From the NCBI RefSeq assembly GCF_003434055.1, contig NZ_QVEX01000002.1, positions 186,470 to 250,469 on the forward strand: DNA of 64,000 bases, given 5' to 3'. The DNA comes from Enterocloster aldenensis. GTDB taxonomy: Bacteria; Bacillota; Clostridia; Lachnospirales; Lachnospiraceae. The position numbers were made by a program, and so were the translations under genes. Below the pieces are notes generated by a model. That model saw only the letters and a program-made list of their open reading frames with translations, made no database searches and was not told the DNA's origin. Below are positions 43,285 to 51,108 of the stretch, piece after piece; positions within the stretch are counted from its first letter, which is position 1, and each line of letters starts with the position of its first letter.

Positions 43285-44986
43285 GGATTATATGCTCCTC
43301 TTTTTTGTTGACGGAATGCAGCGCCCCTACCCCTAAACCAAGGATGCTCTCGGATATGGCTTCTCCTGTTGTGGGATGAGGGAAAATCACTTCAGACGCA
43401 TCCCTTTGCCTGATATGGAACTGTACAAGTTCTGTTATGGAATTTATAAGGGTAGAGGCATCGGGTCCTATGATGGAGCCGCCGATTATTTCGTCTGTAA
43501 CACGGTCTTTAACCAGTTTGACAAACCCATCTGTATCTCCCATGATCAGCGCCTTTCCATTTCCGGAGAATGGGAACTTATAGACCTCATAGGATATTCC
43601 ATCCTTCTGGCAATCCATTTCCGTTTTTCCTACAGAAGCAATCTCAGGCATGGTAAAAATAACATTAGGTACAATATCCTGTTTCTCCCCGCCATCCATT
43701 TTCAGTATATGACGTACGGCCGCCATCCCCTGATGTGAAGCCGCGTGGGCTAACTGGAGGATATTGTTCACATCACCGATAGCATATATACCAGGCCTGT
43801 TGGTCTGCATGTGCCCATCCACCTGGATACCCCGTCTGTCCCTTCTGGTTTCTATGTTGGCGGCTTCAATATTAAGGGTTTCATAATCCGGCACGCGTCC
43901 AACAGCCATTAAAACCTTCTCGCTTACTGCAAATGCTTCTTTTCCGTCTTTTTCGTAAATGACAACCGCTTCCTGATTTAATCCGTTCTCAATCCGGCTG
44001 ACCCTGGCACCTGTCTGGATCAGGATACCTTTACGTTCTGCAATTAACCGCAGCCTGCCTGAGATGTCTTTATCAACCATTGGGAGTATGCCCTCCAGAT
44101 ACTCGATAACCTGTACGCTGACGCCAAGGCTGTGATATATGAACGCAAACTCCATACCAATGACGCCTCCTCCGATAATCGTGATGGATGACGGCAATTT
44201 TTTTAAAGACAAGGCTTCCCTGCTGTCCATTACCTGTGGCAGCTGTACTCCGGGTATTCTGAGTCCAGCGGATTTAGAGCCTGTCGCAATGATGATGTTG
44301 GCGGCACTTACATGCACCTGACCTTCTTCCTGTTCCACAATCACCTCATTCCCTGACAGGAATCTGGCCGTACCTGTAAGAAGCTTGACACTATGGTTCT
44401 TAAGCAGGCCGAGTATTCCTGAAACAAGCGTTTCCTTTACCTCATCCTTCCATTCAATCAGGCGCGGCATATTAATCTGCGGGTGCGGTACTTCAATCCC
44501 CATCTTAGCCGCCTTTAATATATCCTGATACGTCCTGGCTCCTTTGTTGAGGGCCTTTGTCGGGATACATCCTTCATTCAGGCAGGTCCCTCCTACTGTC
44601 TTGGCCTCTGCAAGGATTACTTTAAGCCCATTCTGCGCCGCATATATGGCTGCCTCATATCCTCCTGGGCCAGCTCCAATAATAAGTAAATCAGTCTTTT
44701 CCTCCCTGCATTTCTTAACCGGCGTGCTCCTATTTCCTGCCTCTTCCTCTTTACATACGGTATCTGTGTCCATCCTCACAAGCACATCATTCAGGACGAT
44801 GCGGTCTCCTTGGTCAACAAGCACCTCTTCCACAATACCATCTGCAGGAGCAAGGATAGGCAGGATTCCCTTTGAAGCCTCATATTGCAAAAGTTCATCT
44901 CCCGCCTTCACCTGGTCGCCTGCCTTAACAGATAGGGAACTGACAATTGCATCCGCCCCCATAAGAAATTCTAATTTTATATCCAT
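43271..44986 (-). CDS. Dihydrolipoamide dehydrogenase with N-terminal lipoyl domain
   Basis: 571 residues from ATG 44986 (GGGAGGAAG upstream). Residues 1-80 are a biotinyl/lipoyl-type domain; the modifiable Lys is in YEASKGILPI. After a short charged linker comes the flavoprotein: FAD motif LLIIGAGPGGYEAAI, redox disulfide GGTCLNEGCIPTK, NAD motif IIGGGVIGMEFAF, and the C-terminal catalytic HPTTGEA. Lipoyl-E3 fusions let NADH reduce the tethered lipoate. No pyruvate or glycine-cleavage enzymes are adjacent; the partner is the OsmC protein upstream. Confidence 0.9.
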   Translation of the reverse strand: MDIKLEFLMGADAIVSSLSVKAGDQVKAGDELLQYEASKGILPILAPADGIVEEVLVDQGDRIVLNDVLVRMDTDTVCKEEEAGNRSTPVKKCREEKTDLLIIGAGPGGYEAAIYAAQNGLKVILAEAKTVGGTCLNEGCIPTKALNKGARTYQDILKAAKMGIEVPHPQINMPRLIEWKDEVKETLVSGILGLLKNHSVKLLTGTARFLSGNEVIVEQEEGQVHVSAANIIIATGSKSAGLRIPGVQLPQVMDSREALSLKKLPSSITIIGGGVIGMEFAFIYHSLGVSVQVIEYLEGILPMVDKDISGRLRLIAERKGILIQTGARVSRIENGLNQEAVVIYEKDGKEAFAVSEKVLMAVGRVPDYETLNIEAANIETRRDRRGIQVDGHMQTNRPGIYAIGDVNNILQLAHAASHQGMAAVRHILKMDGGEKQDIVPNVIFTMPEIASVGKTEMDCQKDGISYEVYKFPFSGNGKALIMGDTDGFVKLVKDRVTDEIIGGSIIGPDASTLINSITELVQFHIRQRDASEVIFPHPTTGEAISESILGLGVGALHSVNKKEEHIIHAVD

Positions 44987-45032
44987 GACTTCCTCCCTGT
45001 ATACCAATCCTTCATTCCAGTTTCAGGAGCCT

Positions 45033-45479
45033 TTACTCCACCATGGTTAATGCCGGTTCGTCAAATGGTACGCCATGATTGATTGAGTCGCCTACCGGGC
45101 ATTTCCTTTCTGCAATGCTTAACAGCTGACCGATCCTTTCTTCCGGCATGTTGCTCTTCACATAATAGTGGAACCGGATGTTCTGAAAGCCGGGGCGTAC
45201 ATTCGGATCGGCACCTGATATCCCGTCTGAATCCTTGTCGCCTTCCACTTCAACCCTTATTCCATCAATTTTAATCCCGTACATTTTTGCAAAAATAGCG
45301 GTCGTAATGGCCTGGCAGGCACCAAGGCTTCCCAGCATTATCTCCACTGGATTCATACCTTCATCCGTCCCCCCTGCAGTAAGCGGCTCATCCACTATAA
45401 TCTTATGTGACCGCGCTTCTATTTCCATTTTGACTCCATTAACCTGATTTACTGAAACCTGATATGTCTTTATCGCCAT
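45033..45479 (-). CDS. OsmC/Ohr family thiol peroxidase
   Basis: 148 residues from ATG 45479 (AAAGGAA upstream; an in-frame start 6 codons earlier lacks a site). Both family cysteines are present: GSLGACQAITTA and ERKCPVGDSI. OsmC/Ohr proteins reduce organic hydroperoxides, and Ohr is known to be recycled by lipoylated proteins plus dihydrolipoamide dehydrogenase. It lies 46 bases before the lipoyl-E3 gene, making the electron path NADH - E3 - lipoyl - OsmC likely. A hairpin (TACCCC / GGGGTA, about 45536-45558) precedes it. Confidence 0.88.
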   Translation of the reverse strand: MAIKTYQVSVNQVNGVKMEIEARSHKIIVDEPLTAGGTDEGMNPVEIMLGSLGACQAITTAIFAKMYGIKIDGIRVEVEGDKDSDGISGADPNVRPGFQNIRFHYYVKSNMPEERIGQLLSIAERKCPVGDSINHGVPFDEPALTMVE

Positions 45480-45576
45480 TATTAATTCCTTTCTCACTTT
45501 AACTTACAAACCTGCCATTACATCGTATATTGCAATACCCCCTCCAAAGGAAGGGGTATATATGGTAAATGACTTA

Positions 45577-45975
45577 TTAGCAGAATCCTCCCTGCCCATT
45601 TAATGGGTTTACATCTCCCTCTTTTGGTACAATGCAAAGGATATGTAATTTCTCAGTTTTGGAGGTATTCCAGAATGTATGCTCTAAACCACCAGGAACA
45701 TGCATCCATGAACCGCTTTCAATGTCATACTCCGTCCCATCGATTACAAATTTCCCCTCTCCGCCAATGCACAGCGCCCAATGTGCCCATGGGTGGCTGT
45801 TTGGCGGGGCTACTGAAAACGGGTCCAGAAGGAAGCTTCTCATGACATGGCTGTCCCAGAACCGGCCATCCGGTCCAAAAACAATGCGCTTTTCTGCTCC
45901 CAGGATAAAATTAGATGCATCCACAGTGGGTAACTCCTCGATTTTTCCTACCAGTTTTACATTTTCTTCCATCAT
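45577..45975 (-). CDS. Cupin domain protein
   Basis: 132 residues with a single cupin barrel: NSHPWAHWALCIGGEGKFVIDG is the first motif (one His near the expected position) and WMHVPGGLEHTFWNTS holds a His of the second. TAAGGAG lies 7 bases before ATGATG. First gene after a strong promoter and the likely head of the OsmC cassette. Function unknown; it may be a metal-dependent dioxygenase, isomerase or sensor. Confidence 0.75.
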   Translation of the reverse strand: MMEENVKLVGKIEELPTVDASNFILGAEKRIVFGPDGRFWDSHVMRSFLLDPFSVAPPNSHPWAHWALCIGGEGKFVIDGTEYDIESGSWMHVPGGLEHTFWNTSKTEKLHILCIVPKEGDVNPLNGQGGFC

Positions 45976-46165
45976 TTAACTTCTCCTTATTCACTTCATA
46001 TTTTTGCATACAACCGGTTTGAATGCCTTGAATTGTTTGTTGTAATTTGATAATATATCATTATGCAATTTCAGTCAATTACGCACTTTAATGTAACCAT
46101 TCACCAAAATGTAAGCAATTACCTAAAAGTAATCGGAATATTCAATCAACGGAGGGGGACTTATC
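45976..46165. promoter_or_regulatory. Divergent control region of the cupin/OsmC cassette and HxlR gene
   Basis: On the minus strand TTGACT (46073-46078), a 17-base spacer and TATTAT (46050-46055) form the cassette promoter. ATTAC-N6-GTAAT (46118-46133) is an inverted repeat 33 bases before the HxlR start; its minus strand, TTACTTTTAGGTAA, resembles the YodB-type operator. It is the best candidate HxlR site. Confidence 0.6.
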
Positions 46166-46543
46166 ATGAATACGGAAGAGGCACAATGCCCTATTGAAAC
46201 CACACTAAGAATGATTAACGGGAAATGGAAATTAAGGATCATAAAAGAATTGCTGCATTCCAATATAAGATTCGGACAGATATTAAAAAATATCCCTGAT
46301 ATTTCCCCGAAAGTACTGTCGCAGCAGCTGAAAGAAATGGAGGAGGACGGCATTATCGAACGGATTGTCATCAGTGAAATGCCCCCTAATGTTGAGTATG
46401 TCCTGACTGATATGGGCGAAAGCCTTTTAAATGTCTTTAAAGAAATTAAACGATGGGGGATGTTCAATCTTCTGAATTATGAAAAGAAATCAGTAAAATG
46501 TCTGCAATGCAGACAATGCCAGGATACAAAATATAACTGTTAA
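46166..46543 (+). CDS. HxlR family (YodB/HypR-like) winged-helix regulator
   Basis: 125 residues: CPIETTLRMINGKWKLRIIK, FGQILKNIPDISPKVLSQQL and MPPNVEYVLTDMGESL define the HxlR domain. Cys 8 sits where YodB and HypR have their redox-sensing Cys. The C-terminus adds CLQCRQCQ, a CxxCxxC cluster that could give further thiol or metal sensing. GGAGGG precedes ATG. Divergent from the OsmC cassette, which it most likely controls in response to oxidants or electrophiles. Confidence 0.88.
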   Translation: MNTEEAQCPIETTLRMINGKWKLRIIKELLHSNIRFGQILKNIPDISPKVLSQQLKEMEEDGIIERIVISEMPPNVEYVLTDMGESLLNVFKEIKRWGMFNLLNYEKKSVKCLQCRQCQDTKYNC

Positions 46544-46581
46544 CCTTTAAATCGAATAGTGTCCGTGTTATCTGCTTATGG

Positions 46582-46630
46582 AAAACACCCTGGTTCCTGA
46601 ATGACAGTTTCAGAAGCCAAGGTGTTTTTT
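46582..46630 (+). terminator. Terminator of the HxlR gene
   Basis: AAAACACCCTGG pairs with CCAAGGTGTTTT (one bulged/mismatched position) and TTTTTT follows. Confidence 0.8.
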
Positions 46631-46747
46631 CCATCTCATTCACATCAGCACCCTAATGTAAATGAGTCGGATCCTGTTTTAGAACGGGCATTTGAATAGA
46701 TATTGTTATCCCCGTATATCCATACCTTTCGGTATTTCCCAAGAGGG

Positions 46748-48352
46748 TCAGTTCTTTTGCAATGGTTCCTTCATAACTGCCCCGATATCTTCAAACACAA
46801 CGCCCTTACAATACCGCATCACTATCCCCTCTTTGCCGCCCTCCTCATTTCCCAACATGATTTCCCGGAACACAATCTGTTTCAACTCATATCCAGGTTC
46901 ATCAAACCTGCACAGTTCCATTGCATTACAGTTCCTCCATCCCTCTCCCCCATCCATATAACGTCCCTGGATATGGAGTCTTTCAAAACTGTAATTTTCA
47001 AAAACAGGAGGGACTTCGGAACCTGCTCCATCATCATTATAATCTACGGAATGAATCATCAGTCTGGGAATCACGCAATCCCTCACATGGACTTCCCGCA
47101 CATAGCCGCCCCGTTTTTTCGTTGCCTTAATCTCAATCCCATACCTGGAACCAGACAGGTCGCAATCCCAGATGCAGACGTCTTCAATTCCGCCTGAAAT
47201 CTCACTTCCAATGGCAATACCGTGTCCGCAGACGCTTCGGCAGCCAAAAATACGGATGTGTCTGCTTGGCCGGTTGATTCTGTTCCCTTCGGGATTTTTG
47301 CCGGATTTAATTGCAACAGAATCATCTCCCGTATAAAAATTGCAATCAAACACCGTGCAGTTCGTGGAGGAATCCGGGTCCCAGCCATCTCCATTCCAGA
47401 CGCCCTCCGAATGGAACTGACAGGCATTTGTCACAACTGCGTCCGAATAAATCATTTGTACATTCCAGCTTGCGCCATTTTTAAGCGTAAGCCCGGATAA
47501 CACCACATTCCGGCAATTGCTCATATGAATCAGGCGCGGGCGCACCCGTCCGGGTATTGTGTCAGGATTCTCATACGCCCGTCCCCCGTCGCCCAGCTCC
47601 GTAAGATAGTCCTTCAGCCGTTCACGTTCCGACTCAATCACACGCCGCGCCAGTTCCCTGCCGCCGCTGGCAATGGTCCCGCCTCCGCAGATTACCACGT
47701 TACGGCAATTATAACCGCCATCCCGGTCAAGTTCCCCCAGGTTCAGAAGACTGCTGTAGCACTCCATCTCCGTACCCTCAAACCGGCTCCTGATTCTGGG
47801 AAGATAGTCCTTTGGAATGTCTGTTCCCTGTAGCGTGGCATCCTTTTCTATGTATAGCATCATGTTGCTATGAAGCCGGAGCGCTCCGGTCATGAATACA
47901 CCTGGGGGTATATAGACCATGTCCTTCGGGCCGCATTCATCGATTGCTTTTTGGATTGCCCTGGTATTCAGGGTCTTCCCATCTCCCTTGGCCAGGTATG
48001 GCTCTTTGGTAATATCCACGCGCCGTCTTCCCGCTTCAAGTTGTATGTCTTTCCCCGGCAGTTCCCATAGAACTGCCGGGTCTGCTTCCGCCGGGTTTAC
48101 TCCTGCCGGGTCCACCGCTTCCATCCCAACCATCTTTACCTTTACATGGCACTGCCGCTGTGTCTCCGGCACAGTAAAGCCTGCATGGGTTTTTACCACG
48201 GTCTGCTGTAATACACCGTCTACATAGACCTGGAAACGGCAGCCCGGTATCCATTCTTCCGGTTTACCCCAGAATACGGTCACCCTATTCCCCACGACGA
48301 CCGTCTGTATCTCAGTCCACACATCCGCTGTCCGGCCTTTCATTTTATCCAT
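46748..48352 (-). CDS. Glycoside hydrolase family 28 (polygalacturonase-type)
   Basis: 534 residues, no signal peptide. Residues 1-110 form a fibronectin-like N-terminal region; then a parallel beta-helix from YLAKGDGKTLNTRAIQKAID. GH28 active-site motifs are complete: WNGDGWDPDSS (NxD), YTGDDSVAIKSG (DD), GHGIAIGSE and YGIEIKA (RIK-like). GGGGAAAC precedes ATG. As a cytoplasmic enzyme it should hydrolyse imported oligogalacturonides or rhamnogalacturonan fragments. Its natural importer was probably the collapsed ABC locus immediately upstream. Confidence 0.88.
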   Translation of the reverse strand: MDKMKGRTADVWTEIQTVVVGNRVTVFWGKPEEWIPGCRFQVYVDGVLQQTVVKTHAGFTVPETQRQCHVKVKMVGMEAVDPAGVNPAEADPAVLWELPGKDIQLEAGRRRVDITKEPYLAKGDGKTLNTRAIQKAIDECGPKDMVYIPPGVFMTGALRLHSNMMLYIEKDATLQGTDIPKDYLPRIRSRFEGTEMECYSSLLNLGELDRDGGYNCRNVVICGGGTIASGGRELARRVIESERERLKDYLTELGDGGRAYENPDTIPGRVRPRLIHMSNCRNVVLSGLTLKNGASWNVQMIYSDAVVTNACQFHSEGVWNGDGWDPDSSTNCTVFDCNFYTGDDSVAIKSGKNPEGNRINRPSRHIRIFGCRSVCGHGIAIGSEISGGIEDVCIWDCDLSGSRYGIEIKATKKRGGYVREVHVRDCVIPRLMIHSVDYNDDGAGSEVPPVFENYSFERLHIQGRYMDGGEGWRNCNAMELCRFDEPGYELKQIVFREIMLGNEEGGKEGIVMRYCKGVVFEDIGAVMKEPLQKN

Positions 48353-48363
48353 GGTTTCCCCGC

Positions 48364-48516
48364 TTATTGCGATACAATGAACTGCTTGATATCCTGATAC
48401 ATATCTCCATAATCTTCTGCATAGACCTTAAGTCTTATAATCCGGTTCAATCCCATATTCAGGACACCCAGAAAGGACTTAGCGTCCACGACAATACTTC
48501 CCCTGAACAGGTCCAT
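48364..48516 (-). pseudogene. HPr-family protein, C-terminal fragment
   Basis: From ATG 48516 (GGAGAAAAAAG upstream) 50 residues read MDLFRGSIVVDAKSFLGVLN and end YGDMYQDIKQFIVSQ, matching the last two thirds of HPr-like proteins (VVDAKSxxGVL). The segment with the phosphorylated His is absent. The ribosome site and ATG may derive from the neighbour, so the fragment could still be translated. Confidence 0.6.
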
Positions 48517-48538
48517 CTTTTTTCTCCTCTCCTGTATA

Positions 48539-49408
48539 CTATCCCTTGATTCCGTCCATTGCAATCCCATCCACCAGATACCGCTGGAAAATGATAAAGA
48601 ACAGGATTACCGGAAGCAGCGAGATTACCGACATAGCGAACAGGCCTCCGTAGTTGTTATATGAGTTCGGGTCCAGATACAACATAGATGAACCAAACTG
48701 CCAGACGCCCATCAGGATGATAATGCTGAGCGCTGTCTTGGGATTGCCCAGAAAGGAGGTGGCCTGATGGATGCCAAATACGGATAACAAGGTCATGACC
48801 ACGCCTTTATTTCCGAAAATCTGTTTCCACACAACCGATACAGCAATACTTCCGCCAATAATGGACGGGACGTAGTAGAGCGTCCGGTAAAGGCCAAGGC
48901 ACTTGTGGTCCTTATTCAGCAGCATGGCTTCCAGCATGGGAGGGGTAATCATCTGGATCTTATCGTTTACGCCGCTTACCTTGGACGCATAGTTATTCCA
49001 CTCAATCAGGGACGCGCCGTCTCCGGTCACAACCGGGCCCGCCTCCTGTCCAAGGGCCTGGATAGCCGCATATTCGTCGGGATTAGGCACAGCGCCCTTT
49101 GCCATCAGGTCTGCCCACATCTGGATGAAGTCAGCGCAGACCGCATCATCGGAATAGCCAATGGCTTTCTTATCATCGGAGAACAGGTCCTCCCCATGCT
49201 GTCTTACCCAGTAGTTAAAGATATTGGTATCATCTACCGGTCCATTGGCCATGCCGTACTTTCCTGTTTTTTCTTTTACAGTCTCCGCCATGGAAATCAT
49301 GTCTCCCCAGGTCCAGCTGCTGTCCGGCACTTTAAGTCCTGCCTCTGCCAGCACGTCCGGATTGAATCCAAAGGACTGGTAGGAACTTGCCAGGACCAAT
49401 CCAACCAT
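48539..49408 (-). pseudogene. Chimera of binding-protein and two permease fragments (collapsed sugar ABC operon)
   Basis: One open frame of 289 codons joins three proteins. Residues 1 to about 157 are the middle of an extracellular sugar-binding protein (SFGFNPDVLAEAGLKVPDS, SWTWGDMISMAETVKEKTG). About 160-242 belong to a UgpA/LplB-type permease (LGLYRTLYYVPSIIGGSIAV), and about 243-289 are the C-terminus of a UgpE-type permease (AMSVISLLPVILFFIIFQRY, ending DGIKG). The coupling EAA loops of both permeases and the binding protein's signal peptide are missing, so it cannot work. The frame appears to have survived two internal deletions by chance. The proposed ORF start has no ribosome site. 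Confidence 0.85.
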
Positions 49409-49431
49409 CTTATCGTTGATTTTACCGGAAT

Positions 49432-49506
49432 TCAGCAGGTTCTCATGATTGCAGCCATCCCCTCCCTCTCAATGTCCTCGTCATCCACTAAGATTACTTT
49501 ATACAT
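49432..49506 (-). pseudogene. Response regulator, first 24 codons only
   Basis: ATG 49506 overlaps the kinase stop by 13 bases, as in intact kinase-regulator pairs. It reads MYKVILVDDEDIEREGMAAI then MRTC and TGA. VDDED is the receiver-domain acidic pocket of YesN-type regulators. The join to the binding-protein fragment falls within CATGAGAACC. Confidence 0.8.
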
Positions 49507-50381
49507 GCGTCTTCCTGCGCCTCCCTTTTCGGAATGGTGATGATTACCGTGGTCCCCTGGTCCGGGGTACTGTCTATCCAGAAACCTGCTTCCTGGTAAA
49601 AGGCCATCTTCAGCCGCTCTGCAATATTCTTAAGGCCTATGCCATGGCCTTTGGGCCTGGCTGTGAATTTGCGCACGGCCAGTAGCTCCTCAGGCGTCAT
49701 TCCCGGACCATCATCCGTGACAGTAATGCGGATAAGGTCCTCCTCCCGCACCGTCACCGTAATCGTACATGGAGTCAGCATCTTCTCCACGCCATGGTAT
49801 ATGGCATTTTCCACCAGCGGCTGCAATGTCATATGCGGGATCAGATATTGCCCGCCCACCTTTGCATCGATGGAAAAAACCGCACGTTTCTGATAGCGGT
49901 ATTCCTGGATTGTAATATACTGCTCCAGCATATGAAGCTCTTCTTCCATGGTAAAATACTGCTCCCGGTTCAATGCCGCCCTGAGGATCGTCCCCAGCGC
50001 CACGGTCATCCTGGCCGCCGCCCCATTCTTCTTGGCACGGATCATCCAGTTAATGCTGTTAAGGGTATTATAGAGGAAATGGGGATTGATCTGCGCCTGC
50101 AGCATCCGGTATTCCGTATCTTTTAAGAGGATCTGTTTCTCATAATTTTCATGGATAAGGTTGTCAATCTTATCCAGGGTCATCTGGAACTCCTGGGTCA
50201 GAAGTCCGATTTCGTCATTGCCGTAACCTGTCCCCAGGAATTCCCTGGCCCCCAGGAAATCACCTGTCTCCACAATTGCCATACTTTCCGTCAGCCGTTC
50301 CAGCGGTTTTACCAGCCGGTAGGCCAGATGCACAACGCTTTGAAAAATATGCGGCAGTCCCATGGGAAGGACATACATCAC
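49494..50381 (-). pseudogene. YesM-type sensor histidine kinase, cytoplasmic part only
   Basis: 295 codons: HAMP-like linker (RLVKPLERLTESMAIVETGD), His_kinase domain with QAQINPHFLYNTLNSINWMI (phospho-His), and ATPase domain (QPLVENAIYHGVEKM, TDDGPGMTPEE, GHGIGLKNIAERL). The usual extracellular sensor and first membrane helix are missing; the start is a GTG/ATG pair without a site. Just upstream another frame reads NVTSLINQRELVKLRETRTF before a stop, possibly the sensor remnant. Without sensor and regulator it is non-functional. Confidence 0.75.
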
Positions 50382-50493
50382 TTCATTACTTTAGGAGCAT
50401 GAAGGTCCGTGTCTCCCTCAGTTTTACCAGTTCCCTCTGATTGATGAGGGAAGTCACATTTCTTCCTATATTCCACAAAGCAGCCTCACCCGT

Positions 50494-50772
50494 TCATGCC
50501 CATATCCATTGCTTTTCAGTTCCGGCGCCAATCTCAAAATGGTATTTCACAATGCCGGTATTAATTTGGGACATGGGACTATTGTCCTTTGTGCGGATGG
50601 ACACGGTATTCCCATCAGCTTCAATGAGCAGCTCATCAATATTCCCAAAGTGATTATAACAGACAGCCGCCGATACACCGACTTTCTTCGCCGCCTTTCG
50701 TAAAGAAAACTTTTCAATCCCCTCCTCATGGATTAACTCAAGTCCCTGTTCAATGAGTGTTTCTTTTAAATT
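50494..50772 (-). pseudogene. TetR HTH fragment fused to a possible nitroreductase fragment
   Basis: About 50626-50772 encodes a TetR helix-turn-helix (LELIHEEGIEKFSLRKAAKK, VGVSAAVCYNHFGNIDELL). The frame then continues into ADGNTVSIRTKDNSPMSQIN and GIVKYHFEIGAG, resembling the middle of a TM-nitroreductase domain (tentative), and stops. The TetR ligand-binding domain is absent. Confidence 0.6.
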
Positions 50773-50801
50773 ACCAAAACATTTTAATGGTATGTTACAT
50801 G

Positions 50802-50837
50802 AAAAAAATTGCCGGCCATCACACGGATGACCGGCAA
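50802..50837 (-). terminator. Terminator of the surface-protein operon
   Basis: On the minus strand TTGCCGGTCAT pairs with ATGGCCGGCAA and is followed by seven T. It lies about 110 bases after the small membrane protein gene. Confidence 0.9.
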
Positions 50838-50949
50838 ACTGATTTTTCAAGTATCCTTCCCTGCCTTATTTCTTCTATATCCTTCTATTCCTTTTATTCT
50901 GTATCAGGAACATTGATAAGATCCAGGAAATCCGGTAATACTGCTCCCA

Positions 50950-51108
50950 TCATTCCCTGGACTCCGTGTATCTGTGAAGGTATTCCATCTGGGCATCATC
51001 GTCCGCCTGACGTCCGTATGGCGTTGTTCCTGCAGCACAGCAATAGACGACAATTCCTATGATGCATACGGCTAAAAGTATCAGGATAACTGCTATCATC
51101 TTCTTCAT
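50950..51108 (-). CDS. 52-residue membrane peptide
   Basis: ATG 51108 overlaps the stop of the O-antigen-ligase-like gene (ATGA). The product is MKKMIAVILILLAVCIIGIV, VYCCAAGTTPYGRQADDDAQ and MEYLHRYTESRE: one membrane helix (about 4-24), a CC pair at the membrane edge and a charged tail. Coupled translation and the absence of another gene before the terminator support it. No family known. Confidence 0.65.
   Translation of the reverse strand: MKKMIAVILILLAVCIIGIVVYCCAAGTTPYGRQADDDAQMEYLHRYTESRE

Noticed and set aside
42319..44986. Lipoate genes as part of a pyruvate, acetoin or glycine-cleavage complex
   Set aside because: No E1, E2, GcvT, GcvH or GcvP genes are adjacent, and the next gene upstream is OsmC.
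48539..49408. A genuine novel fusion transporter
   Set aside because: Each part lacks essential elements (signal peptide, EAA loops) and flanking genes are broken in the same way, so decay is the better explanation.
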